A DNA stretch of 36,064 bases. It comes from JAKFDI01 sp044508835. GTDB taxonomy: Bacteria; Pseudomonadota; Gammaproteobacteria; Burkholderiales; Burkholderiaceae_C. This document shows, one piece after another, positions 1-7,100 of the stretch. Each line of letters begins with the position of its first letter. Position 1 is the stretch's first letter. The stretch spans positions 1-36,064 of the forward strand of contig JBIQHD010000040.1 in the NCBI GenBank assembly GCA_044508835.1. The letters run 5' to 3'. The translations under genes were made by a program, and so were the position numbers. A model generated the notes under the pieces. It saw only the letters and a program-made list of their open reading frames with translations. It was not told where the DNA came from and ran no database searches.

Positions 1-104
1 CTGTCGCGCCCGGCTGCAAAGCCCTGCGCTTCTCGCCGACGCCTACGGGAGGCGGTTCGGCTCGCTGCGCATCGCCACCCGGGGCGGCGTCGCTGCGCGA
101 CGCC
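1..104 (+). repeat. Extragenic repeat, segment A, left copy
   Basis: Non-coding, GC-rich segment that matches positions 12367-12470 in the same orientation with about four mismatches by eye. It contains small GC hairpins with a TGC loop (GTCGC-TGC-GCGAC near 89-101). The window starts inside the repeat, so its left end is not visible. In the right copy, segment A is preceded by an inverted copy of the hairpin element seen here at 206-512; the same may hold upstream of position 1, but that cannot be seen. Positions 105-205 hold further low-complexity GC-rich DNA in which I recognise no gene. Confidence 0.8.
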
Positions 105-205
105 TCACCCATCAAGCCGAGGCGAAGCGAGGCGAGTCTGGTGTTGCGGGGTCCCCGTGGGAGGCGTCGAGGAGCGCAGGAGTTTGGCGCGGCGCGCAGC
201 GCCTT

Positions 206-512
206 CGTCTTCTGACTTCGCGCGACTGTTTGAGCGCAGCGCCCACAGGGCGCGTAGCGAGTTTCGCGCGAGCGCCAAACTCCGAGCACCGCAGAGCAGT
301 CCGCGCAGCGGACCGCCTCCGTCGGGGTCGCCTTTTCTTGGTTCCTTCTTTTGGCGAGACAAAAGAAGGAACTCGCCCGCCGGGGCGAGACCCGGCTTGT
401 CTCAACCACGACCGCACTTCAACCAACCAAACCGGACTGCGCGCACGCTTCGACAAGCTCAGCGCGAACGGGTTGGGTGGGGCGAAGCGCTTCGATACCT
501 CAGCGCGAACGG
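206..512 (+). repeat. Large extragenic hairpin element, left copy
   Basis: About 300 bp with no convincing gene, repeated in inverted orientation at 12062-12366 at roughly 85% identity by eye. It contains three successive hairpins: 299-313 (GTCCGC, loop GCA, GCGGAC), 341-372 (13-bp stem starting GTTCCTTC, loop GCGAGA) and 372-389 (CTCGCCC, loop GCCG, GGGCGAG). In the other copy the first two stems have different bases but remain perfectly paired. The element ends in the short unit at 448-471 and 490-512. Similar hairpin repeats are frequent between genes in Burkholderiales as far as I recall, but I cannot name a characterised family. Confidence 0.8.
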
Positions 513-553
513 GGCTCCATGCGGCGAGCGCTTCGATACCTCAGCACGAACGG
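448..553 (+). repeat. Three short extragenic repeat units
   Basis: Three copies of a 23-24 bp unit at 448-471, 490-512 and 531-553. The core is CTTCGATACCTCAG (or CTTCGACAAGCTCAG) followed by two variable bases and CGAACGG. The first copy is the CAAGC subtype, the other two the TACC subtype. The same units recur at 12005-12115, 12512-12600, 14444-14500, 26466-26597 and 29174-29453. This cluster lies downstream of the cheZ stop codon, so it would sit in the 3' end of the mot-che transcript. Confidence 0.85.
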
Positions 554-580
554 ATCTTGTCGCTCGACCGCCAATGGGTA

Positions 581-1231
581 TCAGAAGCCCAGGCTCGCCA
601 GCAGGTCGTCGACCTCGGTCTGGTTCGCCACCACGTCGGTGCGCCCGGCCGGGTCGACCACGGGGCCGCTCAGGAAGGCCTGCTCGACCTTCTGCGCCTG
701 CTCGGGTGGCGCGGCCTGCACCAGCAGCTTGACGAGGCTGTCTTCCAGCTCGCTGGCGAGCGCCACCACCTTGGCGACCACCTGGCCGGTCAGGTCGTGG
801 AAGTCCTGCGCCATCATGATGTCGGTCAGGTGGGTGTCGATGCGCGCGGTAGCCGCCTCCACGTCGCCCACGAAGTTCATCACCGAGCCGGAGGCCACGG
901 CCTTCACCGGGTCGGCCACGATGGCCTGGGCAATGCGCCGCGTCTCGCTGGCGATGTGGGCGTGCTCGGCCTTGGCGTTGTCCACCGAGTTCAGCACCTT
1001 GTTGGCCGCGGCGCCGGTCTTCTCGGCGATGTAGTTGAGCCGGCTGCGCGCGTCGGGCAGGCCGTCGGCGGCCTGTTGCAGGCGCGGCATGACGCCCAGC
1101 TGCGTCAGCGTGTCGTGCAGCTGCCGGGTGATGTGGCCGAGCTGCTGGAACACCTCGGGCGACGCCCCGGCGCCGGGCTGGGCGGGCGCCGCGAGGTGCG
1201 GCGCGGCGACGGCAAGATCGTTCATCTGCAT
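581..1231 (-). CDS. cheZ: CheZ, CheY-P phosphatase
   Basis: Protein phosphatase CheZ (216 aa) removes phosphate from CheY-P and so ends the flagellar switching signal. Seen: the family signature around residues 137-151, with D-L-T-G-Q at 146-150, which corresponds to the Asp and catalytic Gln of E. coli CheZ. The last residues (QTEVDDLLASLGF) form the CheY-binding tail at the extreme C-terminus. The middle is predicted long amphipathic helix, as in the four-helix-bundle dimer. Start chosen at 1231, where AAGGA lies about nine bases upstream. It is the last gene of the motA-motB-cheY-cheZ run, 13 bp after cheY. Identification is secure from motif order and length. Confidence 0.96.
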   Translation of the reverse strand: MQMNDLAVAAPHLAAPAQPGAGASPEVFQQLGHITRQLHDTLTQLGVMPRLQQAADGLPDARSRLNYIAEKTGAAANKVLNSVDNAKAEHAHIASETRRIAQAIVADPVKAVASGSVMNFVGDVEAATARIDTHLTDIMMAQDFHDLTGQVVAKVVALASELEDSLVKLLVQAAPPEQAQKVEQAFLSGPVVDPAGRTDVVANQTEVDDLLASLGF

Positions 1232-1244
1232 GAGTCGTTTTCCT

Positions 1245-1643
1245 TCAGGCCGTCGTGGCGAGTTTCTGCATGATCTTGGCCACCTTCTCCTCGAGCGTCG
1301 CCTTGGTGAAGGGCTTGACGATGTAGCCCGCCGCCCCGTCCTGCGCCGCGCGCACGATGTCTTCCTTGCGCGCCTCGGCCGTCACCATCAGCACCGGCAG
1401 GTGCTTCAGGGCGTCGTCCTTCTTGATGGCCGCCAGCAGGTCGAAGCCGTTCATGTTGGGCATGTTGATGTCGCTCACCACGAAGTCGAACTTGGTGTTC
1501 TTCAGCATGGAGAGCGCCACGGCGCCGTCCTCGGCCTCCTCGGCGTTGGCGTAGCCGATTTCCTTGAGGAGCCCGCGCACGATGCGGCGCATGGTGGAAA
1601 AGTCGTCGACGATCAGGAACTTCATGTCGTTGGGGATGCTCAT
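1245..1643 (-). CDS. cheY: CheY, chemotaxis response regulator
   Basis: Single-domain receiver protein (132 aa) that, when phosphorylated by CheA, binds the flagellar switch. All key residues are present: acidic pair D13-D14, phospho-acceptor D58 (in VVSDINMPNMNG), T88, and K110 in the YIVKPF motif. Length and spacing match E. coli CheY with a one-residue offset. GAGGA precedes the start codon. It lies 13 bp upstream of cheZ and 52 bp downstream of motB, so it is probably cotranscribed from the sigma28-type promoter ahead of motA. The sensor kinase and adaptor genes that often separate motB from cheY are absent here. Confidence 0.97.
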   Translation of the reverse strand: MSIPNDMKFLIVDDFSTMRRIVRGLLKEIGYANAEEAEDGAVALSMLKNTKFDFVVSDINMPNMNGFDLLAAIKKDDALKHLPVLMVTAEARKEDIVRAAQDGAAGYIVKPFTKATLEEKVAKIMQKLATTA

Positions 1644-1695
1644 GGACGGTCCTCGCTCGGGCGTAGGGGCTGACGCCGTGGGGCGTTTGGTGGCT

Positions 1696-2697
1696 TTATC
1701 GGGCGTCGCCGGACAAAGTTGAGGGCGAAATCGCGGCCCCGCCTGCGACGGGCGCCGCGGTGCCGTCCGGCGCCTGGGCGGGCAGGCCGTCCGCGGGGGC
1801 GCCGATGTGGAGGAAGCGGTCTTCCGCCTCGCGGTTCATCACGATGATGCTGATGCGCCGGTTGGCCGGGCTGAACGGCGCCTCGGCGTCGAAGGGCATG
1901 CTCGCGGCGAGCCCCTGCACGCGCGCCACCCGGTCCTCGGGCAGGCCGCCGGCGAGCATCTCGCGGCGCGAGGCGTTGGCCCGGTCGGACGACAGCTCCC
2001 AGTTGCTGTAGCCGCGCTCGCGCCCCGGGAAGGGGGCGGCGTCGGTGTGGCCCTCCAGCGTGAGCCGGTTCGGCACCTCGGCCAGCACCTCGCCGATGAG
2101 CTGCAGCAGCTCGCGCATGTAGGGCCGCACCACGGAGCTGCCGCTGTCGAACATCGGGCGGTTCTGCTCGTCGACGATCTGGATGCGCAGGCCGTCGCGC
2201 GTCATGTCCAGGCGGATCTGCGAGTTCATCTCCGCCAGGCGCGGGTTCGCCTCGATCGCCTGCTCGACTCGCTTCTTCAGATTCTCCAGCCGCTGCTTCT
2301 CGACCAGCTGCCGCTCGCGCACGTCCTTGCGGTCGCGCTCGGCCGCCAGCGCCTGCAGGTTCACCGCGCGGCGCGGCGCGGGCACGGCGCCGTCCTTCAC
2401 GTTGCCCGTGGTGCGCGACAGGTCGTTGCCGCCGCCCTTGATGATGTGCGACGAATCGCCCGAGCCGCTGCCGCCGTAGAACATCGACACGCGCAGGGGC
2501 GAGTTGAAGAAGTCGGCGATGCCCTTGCGGTCGCCCTCGGTGGTGGAGCCGAGCAGCCACATCAGCAGGAAGAAGGCCATCATCGCCGTCACGAAGTCGG
2601 CGTAGGCGATCTTCCAGGCGGCGCTGTGGGCCTTGTGGCCGCCGCGCTTGACGCGCTTGATGATGATCGGCTGCAGCCGCTTCGAGTCACCGGCCAT
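1696..2697 (-). CDS. motB: MotB, flagellar stator subunit B
   Basis: Inner-membrane stator protein (333 aa) that anchors the MotA/MotB proton channel to peptidoglycan. Seen: a basic cytoplasmic N-terminus, one membrane segment at about residues 29-50 (AYADFVTAMMAFFLLMWLLG) with the proton-binding aspartate at D34, and a plug/linker region. A C-terminal OmpA-like peptidoglycan-binding domain holds the LTLEGHTDAAPF motif and an NRRISIIV-type end of the fold. The tail after the OmpA domain is longer than in E. coli and rich in Ala, Pro and Gly. The gene lies 18 bp downstream of motA. Ordinary, complete family member. Confidence 0.96.
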   Translation of the reverse strand: MAGDSKRLQPIIIKRVKRGGHKAHSAAWKIAYADFVTAMMAFFLLMWLLGSTTEGDRKGIADFFNSPLRVSMFYGGSGSGDSSHIIKGGGNDLSRTTGNVKDGAVPAPRRAVNLQALAAERDRKDVRERQLVEKQRLENLKKRVEQAIEANPRLAEMNSQIRLDMTRDGLRIQIVDEQNRPMFDSGSSVVRPYMRELLQLIGEVLAEVPNRLTLEGHTDAAPFPGRERGYSNWELSSDRANASRREMLAGGLPEDRVARVQGLAASMPFDAEAPFSPANRRISIIVMNREAEDRFLHIGAPADGLPAQAPDGTAAPVAGGAAISPSTLSGDAR

Positions 2698-2715
2698 CTG
2701 TCCGCCTCGTCAGCC

Positions 2716-3576
2716 TCATTTGCGTCCCTTGACGTGGCTCTCGAGCTCGAGGAAGGTCGGCCGGTCGGTCGAATACAGCACCTTGCGCCCGAACTCCACC
2801 GCCACCTGCGGCGCGTAGCCCTGCATGCTCGCCAGCAGCGTGGTCTTGATGCACTGCAGCTCCTTGCTGTCGTCCTCGACCTTCTGCTCGAGCAGGCCGC
2901 CCAGCGGCTCGACCACGGCATAGGCGAGCAGGATGCCGAGGAAGGTGCCCACCAGCGCCGAGCCGATCATGGCGCCGAGGACCTGCGGCGGCTGGCCGAC
3001 CGAGCCCATGGTGTTCACCACGCCCAGCACGGCGGCCACGATGCCGAAGGCCGGCAGCGCGCCGGCGAGCCGGGTGATGGCCATCGCCGGCGCGTTGGCC
3101 TCGTGATGGTGCGTCTCGATCTCGCTCTCCATCAGGCTCTCGATCTCGTGCGCGTTGAGGTTGCCCGAGACCATCATGCGCAGGTAGTCGGTGATGAACT
3201 CCATCACGTGGTGGTCGCCGCCGACCGCCGGGTACTTCTGGAAGATGGCCGAGTTCTCGGGCTCCTCGACGTCCTTCTCGATGGACATCAGCCCTTCCTT
3301 GCGCGCCTTCTGCAGGATGTCGTAGAGCAGCGCCATCAGCTCCATGTAGCGCGCCTTCGAGTACTTCGAGCCCTTGAGCAGCCGGGGCATCGCGCGCAGC
3401 GTGGCGCGCAGCACCTTGGGCTGGTTCGCCACCACGAAGGCCCCCAGCGAGCCGCCGCCGATGGCCATCAGCTCGGTGGGCAGCGCATGCAGGATGACGC
3501 CGATGTTGCCGCCATGCAGGACGTAGGCGCCGAAGATGCAGCCGAGCGCAACGACGTAGCCGATGATGACGAACAT
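2716..3576 (-). CDS. motA: MotA, flagellar stator subunit A
   Basis: Proton-channel subunit of the stator (286 aa), with an N-terminal membrane hairpin (MFVIIGYVVALGCIFGAYVL onward), a large cytoplasmic segment rich in charged residues (around AMPRLLKGSKYSKARYMEL), then two further membrane segments. The cytoplasmic part contacts FliG in characterised homologues. The frame is open upstream, but the family N-terminus is MFVIIGYV, so the start is placed at 3576. A sigma28-type promoter lies 65-92 bp upstream on the minus strand. A terminator for the preceding flhDC operon lies beyond that. Translation of motB begins 18 bp after the motA stop. Confidence 0.96.
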   Translation of the reverse strand: MFVIIGYVVALGCIFGAYVLHGGNIGVILHALPTELMAIGGGSLGAFVVANQPKVLRATLRAMPRLLKGSKYSKARYMELMALLYDILQKARKEGLMSIEKDVEEPENSAIFQKYPAVGGDHHVMEFITDYLRMMVSGNLNAHEIESLMESEIETHHHEANAPAMAITRLAGALPAFGIVAAVLGVVNTMGSVGQPPQVLGAMIGSALVGTFLGILLAYAVVEPLGGLLEQKVEDDSKELQCIKTTLLASMQGYAPQVAVEFGRKVLYSTDRPTFLELESHVKGRK

Positions 3577-3640
3577 AGGAATGGGGTCCGTGTCTGGCGC
3601 CGCGCGGAGAACACAAGCAGGCCGGCGGCGTGTGCCTGCC

Positions 3641-3668
3641 TTATCGGCGGGCGGGCCCCGAGACTTGA
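3641..3668 (-). promoter_or_regulatory. Sigma28 (FliA)-type promoter for motAB-cheYZ
   Basis: On the minus strand: TCAAGTCT, 12 bp, then GCCGATAA. The -10 box is a perfect match to the enteric FliA consensus; the -35 box has TCAAG where enterics have TAAAG. The same TCAAG form recurs before fliC1, fliD and fliS in this window. Predicted transcription start is near 3634, giving a leader of about 58 nt before motA. Confidence 0.75.
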
Positions 3669-3705
3669 GCAGCGGCGCACGTCCATCCCCCGCGCCGCCG
3701 GCCCC

Positions 3706-3735
3706 AAGAAAAAGGCGGACCCCGGAGGGTCCGCC
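3706..3735 (-). terminator. Rho-independent terminator after flhDC
   Basis: Perfect 9-bp GC stem (GGCGGACCC / GGGTCCGCC, 3714-3735) with a 4-nt loop. On the minus strand it is followed directly by five T residues. It ends the flhD-flhC transcript and separates it from the motA promoter just downstream. Confidence 0.88.
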
Positions 3736-3868
3736 CGAAAGCACAGTGGTTGTGCCAGGAGGAGACAAGCAAGAAAAGATTCGTTGTCCGGTTCCGGTAT
3801 CGGCCCGTGCGCGCCGCGACTTGAGAACCGCCGCCCGCTCCGGGCCCGCCGCCCTGTAGACAAGTAAG

Positions 3869-4408
3869 TCAGTGCATCCGGATGCCGCCGGCCGCGCGGC
3901 CCTTGCCGGCGCGCGCCGGGGGGTTGCACAGGCCGCACACGTAGTGGCGCGCGATCTCGTGCGGATGGGTGACGAAATGCCCGCCGCACTTGGAGCACTT
4001 GGTCATGGTGAGCATGCCGTTGTCGACGAACTTCACCAGGCGCCAGGCGCGGGTGATCGACATCAGCGCCTCCAGGCCCTGGGCCGTGGTCTGCTCCAGG
4101 TAGAGCTGGTAGGCCTTGATCACGGTGTCGATCTCGTCGAGCTCGGCCACCTTGTTCAGGTATTCGTGGATGTTCAGGAACAGCGAGGCGTGGATGTTCG
4201 GCTGCCAGGTCATGAACCAGTCGGTCGAGAACGGCAGCTGGCCCTTGCTCGGCGACTTGCCCGCCACTTCCTTGTACAGGCGCAGCAGCCGCTCGTAGGA
4301 CAGGTCGGTCTCCGACTCCAGCACCTGCAGGCGCGCGCCCAGATGGATCAGCGTCACGGCGCGGTCGATCTGCTTGGCTTCGGTGAGGATGCTCTTGGTG
4401 CGGGACAT
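3869..4408 (-). CDS. flhC: FlhC, flagellar master regulator subunit
   Basis: Subunit of the FlhD4C2 activator that turns on class II flagellar promoters. The protein is 179 aa. Seen: the conserved central helices and the four zinc ligands C138, C141, C158 and C161 near the C-terminus (KCSKCGG and CGLCNPP). The tail after the zinc site is basic and Gly/Ala-rich. It lies 39 bp downstream of flhD. The neighbours are classical targets of the complex or of FliA. Nothing in the sequence suggests degeneration. Confidence 0.96.
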   Translation of the reverse strand: MSRTKSILTEAKQIDRAVTLIHLGARLQVLESETDLSYERLLRLYKEVAGKSPSKGQLPFSTDWFMTWQPNIHASLFLNIHEYLNKVAELDEIDTVIKAYQLYLEQTTAQGLEALMSITRAWRLVKFVDNGMLTMTKCSKCGGHFVTHPHEIARHYVCGLCNPPARAGKGRAAGGIRMH

Positions 4409-4447
4409 GGCGTGGCTCTCGATTGAAAACTGCGGTGCGCGGCGTGG

Positions 4448-4771
4448 TCAGGCCGCTTCCTGGTGGCGGCCGGCCATGAGGATGCTGGCGTGCAGCCGCG
4501 AGGTCGTGTCGTTCGCCGCGCTCTTGCCGTGGTTGGTGAGCAGGTTCCACACCATGTCGTCGTCCATGCGGAAGCGGCACAGCAGCGTGTTGCCCGAGGC
4601 GATCTTCATCATCTGCGCCGGCGACAGCAGCGCGATCAGCGCCGCCGTCTCCTCGCTGATGCCCAGGCGGTACAGGGCCTGGTCGCGGTCCGCGCGGATG
4701 AGGCTTTGCGCCAGCATCAGGTACGAAAGATTCGATTCGCGGATCTCGGAAAGGATCTGTTCGGTGTTCAT
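4448..4771 (-). CDS. flhD: FlhD, flagellar master regulator subunit
   Basis: Partner of FlhC in the master activator complex (107 aa). The sequence follows the family from MNTEQILSEIRESNLSYLML to the C-terminal helices (LLTNHGKSAANDTTSRLHAS). The ATG at 4771 is chosen because GGAG lies seven bases upstream. An in-frame start seven codons further up has no comparable ribosome-binding site. It is first in the flhDC operon and divergent from fliC1. I could not identify a convincing sigma70 promoter in the upstream region. Confidence 0.95.
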   Translation of the reverse strand: MNTEQILSEIRESNLSYLMLAQSLIRADRDQALYRLGISEETAALIALLSPAQMMKIASGNTLLCRFRMDDDMVWNLLTNHGKSAANDTTSRLHASILMAGRHQEAA

Positions 4772-4980
4772 GGCTGGCTCCGTTCGCGTCACTCTGGATG
4801 TCTGGCCGGTGTTTCCGGGTCTGTTCGCCGGGACGGGTGCCGTCTCGACATGGAAAGGATTCTGAAGACCGGATCAGGGGGGCGACATCAGGTCAGTTCT
4901 GTGGCTTGAGTCCCGCTTTTTCCGTCGGGCGTGTCAGGCAAATTCCTACACGGCACGGGCGCGGCGCGCACGCGGGCGCC

Positions 4981-5007
4981 TCAAGTCGCCGGCCGGGGCG
5001 CCGAAAA
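4981..5007 (+). promoter_or_regulatory. Possible upstream sigma28-like site
   Basis: TCAAGTCG, 11 bp, then GCCGAAAA. It has the same TCAAGTC box as the better fliC1 promoter 95 bp downstream, but the -10 element departs from GCCGATAA at one position. It could be a second fliC1 promoter or a decayed copy. Support is moderate to low. Confidence 0.35.
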
Positions 5008-5075
5008 CATCTCCCGGCCCACGGAAACCGCGAACAGCGCCAACAACGCCCGCCAAATTTCTGTTGACAAGACCC

Positions 5076-5103
5076 TCAAGTCGCGCTGAGGCCGGCCCGA
5101 TAA
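5076..5103 (+). promoter_or_regulatory. Sigma28-type promoter for fliC1
   Basis: TCAAGTCG, then after 11-12 bp GCCCGATAA. The match to the FliA -10 consensus is strong apart from one extra C. Predicted start near 5110 gives a leader of about 220 nt, longer than that of fliD or fliS. Confidence 0.65.
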
Positions 5104-5282
5104 CCAGCCAACGGGCCAGAGCAATCGAACCCGGGGTCCGGAACAGCCGGCCGATGGTTTGGACGAGAGCACGACCACAGACCTCTCGCCTCCCGATCAA
5201 CGGATGACTGCCGCCGGGCGCAGTCTGCGGGGAACCGCCGACGCAGCGTGAAAGGCCGCAAGGCCAGAAGCACTGAGGCAAT

Positions 5283-5303
5283 GCCGGCGTCTGCCGGGAG
5301 TCA
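5283..5303 (+). promoter_or_regulatory. Flagellin leader hairpin and GCCGGGAGTCA box (fliC1)
   Basis: CCGGC, loop GTCT, GCCGG, followed by GAGTCA, ending 26 bases before the fliC1 ATG. The fliC2 leader has the same stem with a different loop and the identical 11-nt box GCCGGGAGTCA ending 24 bases before its ATG. The rest of the two leaders differs, so the match suggests a shared post-transcriptional control site. Confidence 0.5.
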
Positions 5304-5328
5304 CTTTCAATTTTTGGAGAACCTGATC

Positions 5329-6891
5329 ATGGCTATGTCTGTCAACACCAACGTCGTTTCGCTGAATGCGCAACGCAACCTCGGCACCAGCCAGAGTTCG
5401 CTGGCCACCTCGATGCAGCGCCTGTCCTCCGGCCTGCGCGTCAACAGCGCCAAGGACGACGCCGCCGGCCTCGCCATCTCGGAGCGCATGAACGCCCAGG
5501 TGCGCGGCCTGAACGTCGCCGCCCGCAACGCCAACGACGGCATCTCGCTGGCGCAGACGGCCGAAGGCGCGCTCGGCAAGATCGGCGACATGCTGCAGCG
5601 CATCCGCGAACTCGCGGTGCAGTCGGCCAACGCCACCAACAGCGGCGACGACCGCACGGCCCTGCAGGCCGAAGTGGCCCAGCTGAAGGAAGAAATCGGC
5701 CGCGTCGCCGAACAGACGACGTTCAACGGCACGAAGCTGCTCAACGGCTCGTTCACCGCCGGCGCGTTCCAGGTCGGCGCCAACCAGGGCGAGACGATCA
5801 GCCTGTCGGAAATCGCCAACGCCAGCCTGAGCGCGCTGGGCAGCTGGACGAGCGTGGGCACGCCCGCCACGGCCACCGGCGTCGCGCCGGTCGGCTCCGG
5901 CGGCAGCGGCGCCACCCCGGCCACCGCCGCCCTCGGTGCGTTCACCGCCGGCGTCGGCGGCGCCGCCACCGACGACGTGACCTTCACCTTCACGGCCACC
6001 GGCGGCGACACCTTCAGCGTCTCCGCCACCGGCGCGACGCCGTCCGCGGCCAACATCGCCGCCGAGTTCGTGACCGCCGGCTTCGCGGCCGACGGCTCCG
6101 GCACCGTCAACGGCTTCACGCTCGACCTGGGCGCCGAGACGACCATCACCGCCGCCATCACCAACGGCACCCTGACCGTCCAGCGCGCCGACGGCGACAA
6201 CTTCACCTCCGCCGTGGCCACCAGCGACGGCTCGGGCGGCGCCGCCGGCTACAGCACGTCACCCACCTTCGCCGGCCTGGGCACCACGTCGGACGGCGTC
6301 GCCGCCACCGCCGGCACGCTCGGCGCCCTGACCGGCGCGGCCTTCACCATCAACGGCACGAACGTCGAGGTCGGCCCCGCCGCCGACGCCGCCACCCGCC
6401 TGAGCGACCTGGTCGCCGCGATCAACGGCAACGTCACGGGCGTCACGGCCTCGGTGGTCGGCGGCGCGCTGCAGCTGAGCTCGGCCAGCAACATCACCGT
6501 CGGCGGCAGCGGCGCGGTGACGGCCGAGACCGGCCTGACCGCGGGCCCCTACAACATCGTCGCGGGCACGGCCCAGACCGGCTTCGCCGGCCTCGACGTG
6601 TCGACGGTGGCGGGCGCCAACAACGCCATGCTGGCCATGGACGCCGCGATCAAGGACGTGAACTCGGCCCGCGGCACGCTGGGCGCGGTGCAGAGCCGCT
6701 TCGAGAACGCGATCGCCAACATCCAGACGACCGCCGAGAACCTGACCGCCGCACGCGGGCGCATCGTCGACGCCGACTTCGCGCAGGAAACCTCGAACCT
6801 GTCGCGCTCGCAGATCCTGCAGCAGGCCGGCACGGCGATGGTGGCGCAGGCCAACCAGCTGCCCCAGCAGGTGCTGTCGCTGCTGCGCTGA
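5329..6891 (+). CDS. fliC: Flagellin 1
   Basis: Filament subunit (520 aa). Residues 1 to about 175 are the D0/D1 domains (SVNTNVVSLNAQRNL, SSGLRVNSAKDDAAGLAI), and the last 90 residues form the matching C-terminal half, ending in QANQLPQQVLSLLR. The central surface region (about 178-409) is rich in Gly, Ala and Thr, with an FTINGTNVEVG...LVAAIN stretch resembling the flagellin_IN motif. Residues 178-409 are identical to flagellin 2. The frame is open upstream; the start at 5329 is fixed by the family N-terminus and by TTTGGAGA upstream. Sigma28-type promoter at 5076-5103 and terminator at 6930. Export through the flagellar type III apparatus is expected. Confidence 0.95.
   Translation: MAMSVNTNVVSLNAQRNLGTSQSSLATSMQRLSSGLRVNSAKDDAAGLAISERMNAQVRGLNVAARNANDGISLAQTAEGALGKIGDMLQRIRELAVQSANATNSGDDRTALQAEVAQLKEEIGRVAEQTTFNGTKLLNGSFTAGAFQVGANQGETISLSEIANASLSALGSWTSVGTPATATGVAPVGSGGSGATPATAALGAFTAGVGGAATDDVTFTFTATGGDTFSVSATGATPSAANIAAEFVTAGFAADGSGTVNGFTLDLGAETTITAAITNGTLTVQRADGDNFTSAVATSDGSGGAAGYSTSPTFAGLGTTSDGVAATAGTLGALTGAAFTINGTNVEVGPAADAATRLSDLVAAINGNVTGVTASVVGGALQLSSASNITVGGSGAVTAETGLTAGPYNIVAGTAQTGFAGLDVSTVAGANNAMLAMDAAIKDVNSARGTLGAVQSRFENAIANIQTTAENLTAARGRIVDADFAQETSNLSRSQILQQAGTAMVAQANQLPQQVLSLLR
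5953..6515 (+). repeat. 563-bp perfect repeat within fliC1
   Basis: Compared base by base with 7725-8287 in fliC2, I found no mismatch over 563 bp (offset 1772). The first flanking difference to the left is a synonymous Gly codon (5950-5952 against 7722-7724) and to the right a synonymous Ala codon (6514-6516 against 8286-8288). It encodes residues 209-396 of both proteins. Confidence 0.92.
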
Positions 6892-6929
6892 TCGACCCCC
6901 TCGCGCGCCGCGCACCGCGGCGCCCCCCG

Positions 6930-6962
6930 CGCCCCGTCCGCCCGGACGGGGCGTTTTCGTTT
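6930..6962 (+). terminator. Rho-independent terminator after fliC1
   Basis: Perfect 10-bp stem (CGCCCCGTCC / GGACGGGGCG) with a GCCC loop at 6930-6953, followed by TTTTCGTTT. It ends the fliC1 transcript 40 bp after the stop codon, so fliC2 must be transcribed from its own promoter. Confidence 0.9.
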
Positions 6963-7054
6963 CCGGCTCGAAGATGTGCCGGGAATCGCCGCCTTATCCG
7001 CGCTTCGGCCGCCCGGGCGATCCAGAACAATGGCCACACCCATCGTGCAGGGAA

Positions 7055-7077
7055 GCCGGCTCTCAGGCCGGGAGTCA
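7055..7077 (+). promoter_or_regulatory. Flagellin leader hairpin and GCCGGGAGTCA box (fliC2)
   Basis: CCGGC, loop TCTCAG, GCCGG, followed by GAGTCA, ending 24 bases before the fliC2 ATG. It is the counterpart of 5283-5303. A matching sigma28 promoter is poor here: the closest is TCGAAGAT at 6968 with a weak GCCGCCTT about 12 bp later. Confidence 0.5.
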
Positions 7078-7100
7078 TTGATTTCTCAAGGAGAGCGGCC

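Larger units (their letters stand above)
4772..5328. other. Divergent flhD / fliC1 intergenic region
   Basis: 557 bp without a gene. On the plus strand it holds two sigma28-like sites that share the box CTCAAGTC (4980 and 5075), a fliC1 leader of about 220 nt, and a small hairpin at 5283-5303 shared with fliC2. The flhD promoter must lie on the minus strand here, but no clear -35/-10 pair was recognised. The flhD leader may also hold operator sites that cannot be identified by eye. Confidence 0.7.

Noticed and set aside
157..732. Open frames within the left repeat cluster
   Set aside because: They run through hairpins and repeats, have no family features and no ribosome-binding site, and differ in frame between the two repeat copies.
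1807..3867. Long plus-strand open frame opposite motA and motB
   Set aside because: Composition is that of an antisense shadow; motA and motB have unmistakable protein motifs on the minus strand.
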